Positions 1-8,896 of a stretch of 64,000 bases of DNA are shown here, piece by piece. The stretch spans positions 9,176,001 through 9,240,000 of the forward strand of contig NZ_JAPEMU010000001.1 in NCBI RefSeq assembly GCF_026342405.1, given 5' to 3'. The DNA is from Kitasatospora sp. NBC_00240. GTDB taxonomy: Bacteria; Actinomycetota; Actinomycetes; Streptomycetales; Streptomycetaceae. Position 1 is the stretch's first letter. The number at the start of each line of letters is the position of its first letter. The position numbers and the translations under genes were made by a program. The notes beneath the pieces are model-generated. The model saw only the letters and a program-made list of their open reading frames with translations. It did not search any database and was not told the origin of the DNA.

Positions 1-20
1 GCATGCGCGATCATGATCGG

Positions 21-710
21 ATGGACGCTCGATTCCTCGGTATCACTGATCTGGTCGAAACCCCGTCCGTGGCGGTCGTGGTCGACGTCATGCGGGCCTT
101 CACGGTGGCTGCCTGGGCCTTCGCCCAGGGGGCGGAGAAGATCGTTCTCGCCGGGTCGTTGGACGAGGCCCTGGTACTCAAGGCCCGCCACCCGGACTGG
201 GTGGCGATCAAGGACGGACCGTCCGCGCCCGGGTTCGACACCGTCAACTCGCCCGGCCTGCTGCGTTCCCTGGACCTGGGCGGACGGACCGTGGTGCAGA
301 AGACCACGGCCGGGACGGTCGGCGCCCTCGCGGTCAGGGAGGCGTCGCTGGTGCTGTGCGCCGGCTTCGTGGTGGCGGAGGCGACGGCCGGGCTCCTGCG
401 GGCACGCGGGTGCGACAGTGTCACGTTCGTGGTCACCGGCGAGGACGGCCAGGCCGACGAAGACCTGGCCTGCGCCCAGTACATCGCTCGCAGGGCCACC
501 GGGGACGGGACGGATCCGGCCGAGTTCCTCCGCCGCGCCGGCGAGTCGCGCGCCGCCTACGAACTGGCCCAGGGTGTGCGGCAAGGGGTCCATCCTGACG
601 ATGTCGCACTCTGTCTGGAGCTCGACCGGTTCCCGTTCGGCATGGTGGCGACCTCGGAGGACTCGCTGATGGTTCTCCGTCCTGCGCTGCCGGGGGACGG
701 GCGCGGGTAG
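21..710 (+). CDS. 2-phosphosulfolactate phosphatase (ComB)-like protein
   Basis: About 229 residues resembling the ComB family, which in coenzyme M biosynthesis dephosphorylates 2-phosphosulfolactate. The N-terminal core shows VVVDVMRAFTVAAWAFAQGA followed by an alternating alpha/beta pattern, matching the usual ComB start. Actinomycetes do not make coenzyme M, so the true substrate here is unknown; the family name is a similarity statement, not a function. I chose the ATG at 21 because homologous starts read MDxRFLGI; an in-frame ATG at 3 is also possible and the window edge hides its upstream context. The gene stands alone on the plus strand, and a decayed oxidoreductase on the minus strand follows. 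Confidence 0.7.
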   Translation: MDARFLGITDLVETPSVAVVVDVMRAFTVAAWAFAQGAEKIVLAGSLDEALVLKARHPDWVAIKDGPSAPGFDTVNSPGLLRSLDLGGRTVVQKTTAGTVGALAVREASLVLCAGFVVAEATAGLLRARGCDSVTFVVTGEDGQADEDLACAQYIARRATGDGTDPAEFLRRAGESRAAYELAQGVRQGVHPDDVALCLELDRFPFGMVATSEDSLMVLRPALPGDGRG

Positions 711-761
711 CGGATCCGTCCCGGTGACCGCCCCGGCCGGGGCCCGTTGCTCGGCGGGGCG

Positions 762-983
762 CTCGGCGCCGGCGCCGGCAGCGGCAGGCTGCCCACCTCC
801 CCGCCGATCAGGGTGCGCAGACCGGGGAAGACCAGGAAGTACCGGTTTCTGACCAGTACCTGGCCCGGCCCGTGCTCGGGCAGCGCGGTCCGGACGAGGG
901 CGAAGTGTTCCCGCTCCGGCAGTCCGACGGGACGGAGGCGAGTCGGACCTCCCGGGTGGTTCGGGGCAGGGCAGTGGTCATGT
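762..983 (-). pseudogene. N-terminal remnant of a CurA-type MDR NADP-dependent oxidoreductase
   Basis: Reading down from an ATG at 983, MTTALPRTTREVRLAS is followed, after a one-base frame change near 935, by VGLPEREHFALVRTALPEHG, then GQVLVRNRYFLVFPG and LRTLIGGEVG. This is the recognisable first ~75 residues of quinone-oxidoreductase-like medium-chain reductases. The rest of the ~330-residue enzyme (NADPH-binding Rossmann domain) is absent, so the gene is both frameshifted and 3' truncated. The rest of 711-1440 has no other coding signal; it holds the operator listed separately and the upstream region of the glucanase. Confidence 0.65.
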
Positions 984-1333
984 TCGGCCTCCCGGGCGGG
1001 TTCTGGGCAGCGGCACGGCGCGCGTTCGCCGCCGGGGTGTGGTGACGCCAACCCTCGACCCGCACGACGATGTCAAGCCGGTCCTGGTCGGGACCGCCGT
1101 TCATCGGTCCGTCAGACGGCCCCCCGGGCCGAGCGGTTGCGCGGGGGGTGCCGAGGCGGCCGTCCGGGGCGGAGCCGGCGACCTCTCAGGTCGGCCCGTC
1201 CGCCCGGCCGTCGGACGGTCGGTCCGCTGTCGTCACAAGTCGTCGGCACCTGACCGCAACTGGCCAGGCAGGCGCGGATTCCCCGTGGTCGACCTTCGCA
1301 GGCTTCGTTCTTTCTTAAAGGCATCCTAAATCT

Positions 1334-1345
1334 GAGAGCGCTCTC
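1334..1345. promoter_or_regulatory. LacI-type operator upstream of GH64 glucanase
   Basis: GAGAGCGCTCTC is a perfect 12-bp palindrome about 98 bp before the glucanase start. It has the GAGCGCTC core of LacI-family sugar operators in streptomycetes (CebR-like). The identical 12-mer lies at 23961-23972 upstream of the discoidin-DUF1996 gene, which supports a shared regulator. No LacI gene is intact in the window. Confidence 0.65.
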
Positions 1346-1442
1346 TGCTTCATGTATTGACCGGCGCCTGACACACCCCTCAGGGTGAGCGGTACTTCCC
1401 GTACTCGTAGCCGAGTACGCCCGACCTGGAGGTCCCCCCACC

Positions 1443-3113
1443 ATGCTCACCCGCCGAAAGCTGCTGACCGCGTCCGCGGGCGCGGCACTCTCCGTGCCCC
1501 TGCTCGCCCGACTGCTGGACTCCACCGCCGGCGCGGCGACCGCGCCGACCCTCCCCCTGGACCTGGTCAACACGACCGGCAGCGGCACGGTCTACGCCTA
1601 CGTGCTGGGTCGCGACCCGGCTGCCGGGGGCAACTGGGCCTTCGTCCAGTCGGACGGGCGGACCCTGTACCACCCGCCGTCCCCGGCCGCCGACCAGACG
1701 CCGCTGGGCGTCGACTGCGCCATCGCGCTCAACGCGTCCGGCGCGGCAGCCCGCGGGGTCACCCTGCCGCACCTGGACAGCGGCCGGATCTACTTCTCGG
1801 TCGGCGCCAAACTGACCTTCCTGATGAACCGCGGCGGCGGGCTCGCCCTGCCGTCGGTCAGCAACCCCTCGGACCCGAACATCGCGGTCCGGCACGACTT
1901 CTGCGAGTTCACGTACAACAACGACCAGCTGTACGCCAACATCACCTTCGTCGACATGGTCGGGCTGCCGATCTCGTTCCGGCTGGACACCACCGGCGCC
2001 ACCCAGACCGTGCGCGGCCTGCCCTCCGACGGCCTGAGCCGGGTGGCCGCCGCGCTGCGCGCCCAGTCGGCCGTCGACGGCTCCGACTGGAGCAAGCTGA
2101 TCGTCCCCGGCGGCGGCTCCGACCTGCGGGTGCTCAGCCCCAACCTGGCCATCCGCGGCAACAGTTCGCTCTTCAAGGGCTACTTCGACGACTACGTCAA
2201 CCAGGTCTGGGACAAGTACCGCGGCACCGACCTGCGGATCGACACCCAGTTCACCTGGGGCACCGTCACCGGACGCGTCTCCGGCGACCAGCTGTCCTTC
2301 CCCGGCGTCGGCAGCTTCGGCAAGCCGTCCACCCTGGCGATCTTCTCCTGCAGCGACGCGCCGTTCACCACCGGCAACGACGAGATGGGCAACCTGAGCG
2401 CCCGGCTGGCCGCCGCCCTCAACCGCACCACCCTGCTGGACAACGCGTTCCAGCCCACGGGTGAGAACCCCGCCACCTTCTACACCCGGGCCCGCACCAA
2501 CCACTACGCCCGGATCCTGCACTCCACCACCCCGGACGGCCTCGGGTACGCCTTCCCCTACGACGACGTGCACCCGGCGGCGGTGGACTTCGAGGGGAAG
2601 GTGCAGTCGGGCGCACCCACCCGGTTCACCATCACGGTCGGCGGATCGGCCGGGGGCCCCGCCCCTTCCCCGTCGCCCACGCCCACCGCGACCTCGACCG
2701 GTGGGACGGGCGCCTTCGGCACCATCCAGGCCGAGACGTTCAGCGCCCAGCAGGGCGCCACGGTGGAGGCCTGCTCCGACACCGGAGGCGGTCAGGACGT
2801 CGGCTGGCTGTCCAACGGCGACTGGCTGAAGTACCCCGGTGTGCAGTTCGGGACCACCGGGGCCACCCGCTTCTCGGCCCGGGTCGCGTCCGGCGCCGGG
2901 GCCGGCATCAGCGGGCTCGTCCAGGTGCGCCTGGGCAGCCCGACGGCCACGCCGGTCGGCGGCTTCGCTCTGGCCTCGACGGGCGGTTGGCAGACCTGGC
3001 GGACCGTCCCCGCCGACATCAGCCGGGTGACCGGCACCAAGGACGTGTACCTCACCTTCGACAGCGGCCAGCCGGCCGACTTCGTGAACCTCAACTGGTT
3101 CAGCTTCAGCTGA
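1443..3113 (+). CDS. Secreted GH64 beta-1,3-glucanase with C-terminal CBM6
   Basis: A 556-residue exported endo-beta-1,3-glucanase (laminaripentaose-producing type) attacking fungal or plant beta-1,3-glucan. Residues 1-34 form a Tat-like signal (TRRKLL, then a hydrophobic stretch to AGAATA). Residues ~35-403 are the GH64 domain. The expected catalytic pair is visible as E155 in FCEFTY and D171 in FVDMVG, separated by 16 residues as in characterised GH64 enzymes. A Pro/Ser/Thr linker (~404-423) leads to a CBM6 (~424-556) with the AETFSAQQG start and DWLKYPGV segment. The GAGAGCGCTCTC palindrome upstream suggests sugar-responsive repression. The start is set by the signal peptide and the GGAGGTCC ribosome site just before 1443. 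Confidence 0.93.
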   Translation: MLTRRKLLTASAGAALSVPLLARLLDSTAGAATAPTLPLDLVNTTGSGTVYAYVLGRDPAAGGNWAFVQSDGRTLYHPPSPAADQTPLGVDCAIALNASGAAARGVTLPHLDSGRIYFSVGAKLTFLMNRGGGLALPSVSNPSDPNIAVRHDFCEFTYNNDQLYANITFVDMVGLPISFRLDTTGATQTVRGLPSDGLSRVAAALRAQSAVDGSDWSKLIVPGGGSDLRVLSPNLAIRGNSSLFKGYFDDYVNQVWDKYRGTDLRIDTQFTWGTVTGRVSGDQLSFPGVGSFGKPSTLAIFSCSDAPFTTGNDEMGNLSARLAAALNRTTLLDNAFQPTGENPATFYTRARTNHYARILHSTTPDGLGYAFPYDDVHPAAVDFEGKVQSGAPTRFTITVGGSAGGPAPSPSPTPTATSTGGTGAFGTIQAETFSAQQGATVEACSDTGGGQDVGWLSNGDWLKYPGVQFGTTGATRFSARVASGAGAGISGLVQVRLGSPTATPVGGFALASTGGWQTWRTVPADISRVTGTKDVYLTFDSGQPADFVNLNWFSFS

Positions 3114-3301
3114 GCCGCCCACCCGCCTGGGACGCGGGGTTCGGGGTTCGGCATCGCGACGGCGAGGCCGAGGCGGCCGGCGGCGACCTTCGGGTGCCGT
3201 CGGCCGTCCCGCCGTCGGCCGTCTCGCCGTGGCCCGTCCCGTGCCGCCGGCCAACGGAAACGCAGTGGAACCGGAGCGCCGGACCTGCCTATGGTCGGCC
3301 G

Positions 3302-3661
3302 ATGAGCACTCGCACCTTCCGGATCACCGTTCGCGGCGTCTTCGACGGACTCGACGCCGAGCAGCGCGCCGAACTTCTTGCCCGCGCACCCGAGCACGAC
3401 ATCCTGCAGGCCGCCTTCACGCCCGAGGGACACCTCAGTTACGACCTCGCCGCGCGGCCGGCCTTCACCTTCCGCTTCCGCGATTCCGGGGAGGCGGAGG
3501 AGGACATCCTGGCGGCGACCGAACGCGCCGAGAGCGCGGCCCGAGCCTGGTTGTCCGAACGCGGCTACAGCTGGAAGAGCCTCAGGTCCAAGGCGGAGGA
3601 CCTCTCCCAGGCGCCGCTCGGCAAGCGCCGGCGTCGTGAGGCCGCCCGACAGACGGACTGA
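3302..3661 (+). CDS. DUF6204 family protein
   Basis: A 119-residue cytoplasmic protein. The sequence begins MSTRTFRITVRGVFDGL, contains HDILQAAFTPEGHLSYDLA and ends in a basic tail, which matches the DUF6204 family found across Streptomyces. I know no function. The ATG at 3302 gives the family-typical start; an open frame continues upstream but overlaps nothing conserved. There is no signal peptide or membrane segment. It is monocistronic between the glucanase and the permease operon. Confidence 0.75.
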   Translation: MSTRTFRITVRGVFDGLDAEQRAELLARAPEHDILQAAFTPEGHLSYDLAARPAFTFRFRDSGEAEEDILAATERAESAARAWLSERGYSWKSLRSKAEDLSQAPLGKRRRREAARQTD

Positions 3662-3870
3662 CCCGCGGGCCTTCGCCGGGGTCCCGCCCCGGCCGCCGCC
3701 TCCCCTGCGCCGCCCTGTCCCCGGCCGTCGCCCCCGGCCGTCGCCCCTGGCCGTCGCCACCCCGCCCGGAGGAGACACCCGGCCGGGGCGAGCAGGCCGG
3801 CCCGTTCTGCGGGTGACCGGCGCCGGGCCTTCGACGCCCGACTCCTTCGGCCGGCTCCCGCCCGGGACTT

Positions 3871-3926
3871 CAGGGGCGGTCAGGGGCGGTCAGGGGCGGT
3901 CAGGGGCGGTCAGGGGCACCCAGGGG
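3871..3926. repeat. 10-bp tandem repeat upstream of permease operon
   Basis: Four perfect head-to-tail copies of CAGGGGCGGT (3871-3910) followed by two degenerate copies starting CAGGGGCACC and CAGGGGGCCG. The repeat lies in the 437-bp gap 3662-4098, which contains no convincing gene, about 170 bp before the permease start. It is G-run rich (runs of four or more every 10 bp), so it could be replication slippage or a quadruplex-prone leader element. Confidence 0.8.
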
Positions 3927-4098
3927 GCCGTCGGGGGCGCCGGCGCCCGTTCGCTCGGACGGCCTCGCGCTCCGACGGTCCGTTACCCCTGTTGTCCCGC
4001 ACCCGAACGGTCCCGCCGGCGTGCGGTGGCCGCGTGCGGTGATCAGCATGGAGGTCGTGGCGTGCTTTCGCGCGCGGCCTGCTACGAGGAGGTACCCG

Positions 4099-5589
4099 AT
4101 GAGCGCTGGAGATGTACCGGCGGACGACGCCGGCCGGCCGGCGTCGGCGAAGGCGGCGGGCGCGGTCCGTGCCGTGGCGGGGGTCCAGAAGATCTCCTGG
4201 CTGACGCTGGCGATGATGACGACCAGCTCCGTCGCCAGCCTGCGCGCCGCGCCCACCATGGCCGTGTACGGCCTCGCCTGCGTCTTCCTCTATCTGGTGC
4301 CCGCCGTCGTGTTCCTGCTGCCCACCGCCCTGGTGTCGGCGGAGCTGGCCTCCGGCTGGAGCGGCGGTGTCTACAACTGGGTCGCCCAGGGGCTGTCGAA
4401 GCCGATGGCCTTCCTCGCGGTCTGGTGCCAGTTCGCCATGACGATCTTCTACTACCCCAGCCTGCTCGCCTTCGTGGCCAGCACCATCTCCTACGTGATC
4501 AATCCGGCGCTGGCCAGCAACGGCGTCTACACCGCGATCGTCATCGTGGTCCTGTACTGGACCGGCGTCTGGGTGTCGTCCCGCGGCACCAACGCCGTCG
4601 CGGGGCTGGCCTCCGGCGGCCTGATCATCGGGACGCTGATTCCCGGCGCGCTGCTGGTCCTGCTCGGGTTCGTCTTCCTCGGGCAGGGCAACGCCTCCGC
4701 CGCGCCGATGAACGCCTCGCACATCCTGCCCGAGTGGACCGGCATCGCCAGCCTGGTGCTCATTGTGAACAACTTCCTCAGCTACTCCGGGATGGAGATG
4801 AACGCGGTCCACGTCAACAAGCTGCGCAACCCGGCCAAGGAGTTCCCGAAGTCGATGTTCCTGGCGATGGGCATGGTGCTGCTGATCTTCATCCTGCCGG
4901 CCCTGGCCATCAGCTGGGTGATCCCGGCCGACCAGCTCAGCCTCACCGCCGGCGTCATGCAGGCCTTCGACGCCTTCTTCCAGTACTTCCACATCGGCTG
5001 GCTGGTCCCGATCGTCGCGTTCGCGCTCTGCGCCGCCTCGCTCGGTGGCATGCTGACCTGGCTGGCCGGCCCGTCCAAGGGCCTGCTGCTGATCTCCCGC
5101 CAGGAGGGTTACCTCCCGCCCTTCCTGCAGCGGCTGAACAAGCACGGCATCCAGCAGAACATCCTGGTCACCCAGGGCCTGCTCACCACCGTCATCGCCC
5201 TGCTGTACGCGCTGATCCCGAACGTCTCCAGCGTCTACTGGATCTTCTCGGTGATCACCACCCAGGTCTACCTGATCATGTACCTGCTGATGTTCCTGGC
5301 CGCGATCCAGTTGCGCCGCAAGCAGCCCGACCACCCGCGCGGCTACCGGGCGCCGCTGCTCACCACGCTGTGCGTGGTCGGCTTCGTCGCCTCGGCGCTG
5401 GCCATGGTGATCGGGTTCATTCCGTCCTCCCAGTTCGGCGGCGGCAGCGGCTGGGCGTACGTCGCCATCGTCGGCGGCGGCCTGCTGCTGCTCGGAGTGG
5501 TCATCCCGTTCGGCTTCCTGAAGGCCCGCAAGCCCAGCTGGCGGCAGCCCGACGCCGACGCCGCCGCGGTGGACGGAGGAATGGCATGA
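4099..5589 (+). CDS. APC-superfamily amino acid permease (GadC/glutamate-GABA antiporter-like)
   Basis: A 496-residue inner-membrane transporter with about twelve hydrophobic segments. After a short hydrophilic N-terminus it reads KISWLTLAMMTTSSVASLR, then VSAELASGWSGGVYNWV (TM3 loop of APC transporters) and NNFLSYSGMEMNAVHVNKL, where the GxEMxAxHxxxxxNP pattern is typical of the GadC/YjeM amino acid antiporter group. The C-terminal RRKQPDHPRGYRAP is also characteristic. The substrate cannot be read from sequence; an amino acid or polyamine is likely. The start is fixed by GAGGAGG at 4086-4092. It overlaps the next gene by ATGA, so the two are translationally coupled. Confidence 0.85.
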   Translation: MSAGDVPADDAGRPASAKAAGAVRAVAGVQKISWLTLAMMTTSSVASLRAAPTMAVYGLACVFLYLVPAVVFLLPTALVSAELASGWSGGVYNWVAQGLSKPMAFLAVWCQFAMTIFYYPSLLAFVASTISYVINPALASNGVYTAIVIVVLYWTGVWVSSRGTNAVAGLASGGLIIGTLIPGALLVLLGFVFLGQGNASAAPMNASHILPEWTGIASLVLIVNNFLSYSGMEMNAVHVNKLRNPAKEFPKSMFLAMGMVLLIFILPALAISWVIPADQLSLTAGVMQAFDAFFQYFHIGWLVPIVAFALCAASLGGMLTWLAGPSKGLLLISRQEGYLPPFLQRLNKHGIQQNILVTQGLLTTVIALLYALIPNVSSVYWIFSVITTQVYLIMYLLMFLAAIQLRRKQPDHPRGYRAPLLTTLCVVGFVASALAMVIGFIPSSQFGGGSGWAYVAIVGGGLLLLGVVIPFGFLKARKPSWRQPDADAAAVDGGMA

Positions 5590-6023
5590 GCCCCACCCGG
5601 ATGTGGTCCGAGCACCGCTGGATCTACGTCGGCGCGATCGTGGTGCTGGTCGGCATGATGATCATCGGCCTGTTCACGTACACCCAGCAGAGGAACACCA
5701 ACGAGGCCTACCGGAAGGCCAACCAGCTGAACGATGCCCTCGTCGCGAAGGGCTTCGCCTCGCGCAACCCGAGCAACATCGCCGACACCCTGGGCACCGA
5801 CGGCGGCGTGATCTGCGAGGACCCCAACTCGTCCCTGAAGCGGAGCCTGTGGCTCGTCCAGCTCTCCAACGGCGCGGGCGGCCCAGGCATGCGCCCGGTC
5901 ATCGTCGACCGCCAGATCCTGGAGGCCGGTGCCGAGGTGATCAAGGTCTACTGCCCGGACGTGCTGGCCGGCTACCAGAAGAAGATCAACGACCTCAAGA
6001 CCGCGGACACCGTCGACGACTGA
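5586..6023 (+). CDS. Small single-pass membrane protein coupled to permease
   Basis: A 145-residue protein with one N-terminal membrane segment (about residues 13-33, YVGAIVVLVGMMIIGLFTY) and a ~110-residue extracytoplasmic domain with two cysteines (VICED, VKVYCPD). Its ATG overlaps the permease stop (ATGA), so it is probably an accessory subunit or a solute-sensing partner of the transporter. I recognise no domain. A strong terminator hairpin follows 8 bases after its stop codon, closing the operon. Confidence 0.75.
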   Translation: MSPTRMWSEHRWIYVGAIVVLVGMMIIGLFTYTQQRNTNEAYRKANQLNDALVAKGFASRNPSNIADTLGTDGGVICEDPNSSLKRSLWLVQLSNGAGGPGMRPVIVDRQILEAGAEVIKVYCPDVLAGYQKKINDLKTADTVDD

Positions 6024-6030
6024 GCCGGGT

Positions 6031-6064
6031 GGCGGGTCCGGACCCACCGAGGTCCGGACCCGCC
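6031..6064. terminator. Bidirectional intrinsic terminator
   Basis: A perfect inverted repeat with 14-bp arms (GGCGGGTCCGGACC / GGTCCGGACCCGCC) and a 6-nt loop. It lies between the convergent permease operon (+) and the heme-degrading-domain gene (-). No U-tract follows, as is common in streptomycetes. Confidence 0.85.
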
Positions 6065-6107
6065 GATCCGTCCGACCCGCCGCCCGGCAACTCCCGCCGG
6101 CGGCGGG

Positions 6108-6599
6108 TCAGACGGTTTCGAGGCGGCGGTCCAGGTGCCGTTCGAGCGCGGTGACCACCAGGCGGTGGTCCTCGGCCTGCGGGAGGCCGGAGACGGCGAC
6201 GGTGCCCACGACCCCCACGCCCTCCACGGTGATCGGGAAGGCACCGCCGTGGGCGGCGTAGGTGTCGGGGTCGAGCCGGGAGTCCTCCTCGAAGCTCTTG
6301 CCCTGGGCCGCGAAGCGCAGGCCGACCAGGTACGAGGAGCAGCCGTACCGGTCCACCGTGCGGGCCTTGCGCAGGATCCAGGCGTCGTTGTCGGCCGAGC
6401 TGCCCGGCAGTGCGTAGTGGAAGAGCTGCTGGCCGTTGCGCCGGATGTCCACCACGACGGGCGCCTCCTCGGCGCGGGCCAGGCCGACCAGCAGGGTGCC
6501 GAGCAGCCAGGCGTCGTCGTTGTCGAAGTGCGGCAGGCGCAGACGGCGCTCCTCCTCCTCGATCCGGTGAATCAGGGCGCTGGCCTCGTCGGAGGTCAT
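6108..6599 (-). CDS. UPF0303 / heme-degrading domain (GlcG-HbpS-like) protein
   Basis: A 163-residue protein of the UPF0303 group, which has the GlcG/HbpS (DUF336) fold. The visible pattern is an N-terminal helix (EASALIHRIEEEERRLRLP), VVVDIRRNGQQLFHYALPG, and the C-terminal GGAFPITVEGVGVVGTVAVS motif typical of this fold. HbpS binds heme and iron, but whether this one does is unproven. It overlaps the upstream Gfo/Idh/MocA gene by ATGA and forms a two-gene operon with it, so a role in sugar catabolism as in other GlcG neighbours is equally possible. Confidence 0.8.
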   Translation of the reverse strand: MTSDEASALIHRIEEEERRLRLPHFDNDDAWLLGTLLVGLARAEEAPVVVDIRRNGQQLFHYALPGSSADNDAWILRKARTVDRYGCSSYLVGLRFAAQGKSFEEDSRLDPDTYAAHGGAFPITVEGVGVVGTVAVSGLPQAEDHRLVVTALERHLDRRLETV

Positions 6600-7690
6600 C
6601 GGGAGGTCCTCTCGGTCAGGGTGACGGTGCGGCCCTCGGCGGCCGAGCGGCGGGCGGCCTCCAGGACGGTCAGCGCGGCGACGGCGTCGCGCGGGTCGAC
6701 CGGCGCGGGCGCGCCCTCGCACAGGGAGCGGACCACCCCGGCGTAGAAGGCGGGGTAGTCGCCGGGCAGCGTGGGGTACGGGGCTGCGCCGTCCGTGGTG
6801 CCGAGCAGGCCGTGCTCCGCCTCGGGGACGGCGCCCCAGCCCGGGCCCGGGCGCTCGCCGACGCGCAGCGCGTCCTCCTGCGGGTCCATGCCGTTCACGG
6901 TGTACGCGGAGCGGTCGCCGAGGACGCGCAGGCGCGGTCCGAGCTGACCGGTGAGGGCGCTCATCCACAGGTGGGAGCGGACCCCGCCGGTGTGGGTGAG
7001 GGCCACGAAGGCGTCGTCGTCGACGGTGGCGCCGGCGCGGCGGGCGTCCACCTCGGCGTACACCTCGACGGCCGGGCCGAAGAGGGTGAGCGCCTGGTCG
7101 ATCAGGTGGCTGCCCAGGTCGTAGAGGATGCCGCCGGCGTCGGCCGGGTCGGCGGACTCGCGCCAGCCCTCCTTGAGCTCCGGCCGCCAGCGCTCGAAGC
7201 GGGACTCGTAGCGGTGCACGGTGCCCAGCGCGCCGTCGGCGATCAGCTGCCGGGCGGTACGGAAGTCGGCGTCCCAGCGGCGGTTCTGGAAGACGGTGAG
7301 CAGCAGGCCGCGGGCCTCGGCGAGCTCGACCAGGTCGGCCGCCTCGGCGGCGGTGGCAGCCAGCGGCTTGTCCACCACGACGGGCAGCCCGGCCGCCAGG
7401 GCGGCGCGGGCGAGCGGCACGTGGCTGCGGTTGGGGGAGGCGACGACCAGCAGGTCGAGGGCGTCCGGATCGGCCAGCAGCTGCTCGGCGCTGTCGACGG
7501 CGCGGGCCTGCGGGTGCTCCCGGCGGAGCTGCTCGCGCCGTTCGGGGTCGGCGGTGACCACGGCGTCGAGGCGAAGGCCGGGCGTGGTGGCGATGAGCGG
7601 GGCGTGGAAGGCCGCACCGGCCAGGCCGTAGCCGACCAGGCCGACGCGGAGGGCGGGGTGCCCGGTACCGGGGGTGCTCTCGGGGGTCAT
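6596..7690 (-). CDS. Gfo/Idh/MocA family NAD(P)-dependent oxidoreductase
   Basis: 364 residues. The N-terminal Rossmann fold carries VGLVGYGLAGAAFHAPLI (nucleotide-binding glycine loop), then VVASPNRSH and VVVDKPLAAT, the position of the family EKP motif (DKP here). The C-terminal alpha/beta substrate domain contains GGILYDLGSHLIDQAL with the conserved G-x-x-D-x-x-x-H pattern. The family oxidises or reduces sugars and inositols; the substrate is unknown. The gene is divergent from the ROK regulator at 7760 across a 69-bp promoter with an inverted repeat, so ROK control is very likely. It is coupled to the next gene by ATGA. Confidence 0.88.
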   Translation of the reverse strand: MTPESTPGTGHPALRVGLVGYGLAGAAFHAPLIATTPGLRLDAVVTADPERREQLRREHPQARAVDSAEQLLADPDALDLLVVASPNRSHVPLARAALAAGLPVVVDKPLAATAAEAADLVELAEARGLLLTVFQNRRWDADFRTARQLIADGALGTVHRYESRFERWRPELKEGWRESADPADAGGILYDLGSHLIDQALTLFGPAVEVYAEVDARRAGATVDDDAFVALTHTGGVRSHLWMSALTGQLGPRLRVLGDRSAYTVNGMDPQEDALRVGERPGPGWGAVPEAEHGLLGTTDGAAPYPTLPGDYPAFYAGVVRSLCEGAPAPVDPRDAVAALTVLEAARRSAAEGRTVTLTERTSR

Positions 7691-7701
7691 GCGATCCAGT
7701 T

Positions 7702-7715
7702 AAACAACACTGTTT
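7702..7715. promoter_or_regulatory. Candidate ROK operator in divergent promoter
   Basis: AAACAACACTGTTT has perfect 5-bp arms AAACA / TGTTT around a 4-bp centre. It is strikingly AT-rich against the surroundings and sits 12 bp upstream of the oxidoreductase start, inside the shared promoter with the ROK gene. Confidence 0.6.
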
Positions 7716-7759
7716 CCTAAGTGCAAGCCCGGACGCGCCCGCCCAGGCAGAATGACCCC

Positions 7760-8896
7760 ATGACGACGCCGCCCCCCGGCCCGGCCGGTAGCAGCCGACC
7801 GGCCGGCACCAACCTGGCCGGACTGCGCGACCACAACGCCGCACTCGTCCTCGGCCTGCTCCGGGCCGCCCCGCGGGGCGGCAGCCGCGTCGAACTCGCC
7901 ACCCGGACCGGCCTCACCCCGCAGGCCATCGGCAAGATCACCGCCAGGCTGCTCGCCGAAGGGATGATCGTCGAAGCCGGCCAGGAGGCCTCCACCGGCG
8001 GCAAGCCCCGCACCCTGCTCCGGCTGCGCGCCGAGGCCGCCTGCGCGGTCGGGGTCCACCTGGAGCGCGACGAGCTCACCGTCCTGCTGGTCGACCTCGC
8101 GGGCCGTCACCGCTACCTGCACACCCAGCCCGTGGACCGGGCCGTCACCCCCGCCGAGGCCGTCCGGCTCATCACCGCGCAGATCGGCCGGGCCACCGCC
8201 GGACTGCCGGCCGGCGCGCGGCTGCTCGGGGCCGGGGTCGGCTGCCGCGGGCCGCTCGACCACGCCGCCGGCGTCCTGCACTGGTTCACGCCCCCCGGCG
8301 CCCGTGACCTCGCCGGCTGGGACCGCTACCCGCTGCGCGACGAACTCGCCGCCCGGCTGGACGGCCTGCCCGTCGTCGTGGACAAGGACACCAACACCGC
8401 CGCCCTGGCCGAGGCGCCGGCCGTCCCGCGGCCGGGGGGCGGCCTCGCCTACATCCACCTCGCCGCCGGCCTCGGCGCGGGCCTGCTCCTCGACGGCGCC
8501 CTGCACCGCGGCACCCGCACCAACGCGGGCGAGTTCGGGCACCAGACCGTGCAGATCGACGGTCCGCCCTGCGACTGCGGCAACCACGGCTGCCTGGAGG
8601 TGCTCTGCCTCGCCGAACTTCGGCGCGGCGACCACGCCGCGGCCGCCCGGCTGGTCGGCGTGGGCGTCGCCAACCTCGTCCGGCTGCTCGACATCGACCG
8701 GGTGGTCCTCGGCGGACGGGCCGTCCTCTCCGCCCCCGACGTCTACCTCGCCGGCGTCACCGCACAGATCGAGGCCCGGATCCCCGACCCCGACTGGCAG
8801 CCCGTCCCGGTCTCCGTCAGCAGCGCCGGCCGGCTCGCCGTCGCCGCGGGCGCCGCCGAACTCGTCCTCGGCCCCCTCTTCCGCCGCCGGACCTGA
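7760..8896 (+). CDS. ROK family transcriptional regulator
   Basis: 378 residues. An N-terminal MarR-like winged helix (about residues 15-75: LRDHNAALVLGLLR, RVELATRTGLTPQAIGKIT) precedes a ROK sugar-kinase-fold domain. The ROK zinc motif is present as CDCGNHGCLE, and VGCRGPLDHAAGVLHW resembles the usual GPG(x)VD segment. With the DNA-binding domain attached, this is a sugar-responsive repressor rather than a kinase. It is divergently oriented to the oxidoreductase pair and probably regulates it and itself. I chose the ATG at 7760; an open frame continues 39 bases upstream into the promoter. Confidence 0.9.
   Translation: MTTPPPGPAGSSRPAGTNLAGLRDHNAALVLGLLRAAPRGGSRVELATRTGLTPQAIGKITARLLAEGMIVEAGQEASTGGKPRTLLRLRAEAACAVGVHLERDELTVLLVDLAGRHRYLHTQPVDRAVTPAEAVRLITAQIGRATAGLPAGARLLGAGVGCRGPLDHAAGVLHWFTPPGARDLAGWDRYPLRDELAARLDGLPVVVDKDTNTAALAEAPAVPRPGGGLAYIHLAAGLGAGLLLDGALHRGTRTNAGEFGHQTVQIDGPPCDCGNHGCLEVLCLAELRRGDHAAAARLVGVGVANLVRLLDIDRVVLGGRAVLSAPDVYLAGVTAQIEARIPDPDWQPVPVSVSSAGRLAVAAGAAELVLGPLFRRRT

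Noticed and set aside
1380..3254. Very long open frame antisense to the GH64 glucanase
   Set aside because: Low-complexity Arg/Gly/Val composition with no family features; a by-product of high GC third-position bias.
3910..5334. Long antisense frame across the permease gene
   Set aside because: His/Gln/Asp-rich shadow of membrane codons; the sense frame has clear APC motifs and a ribosome site.
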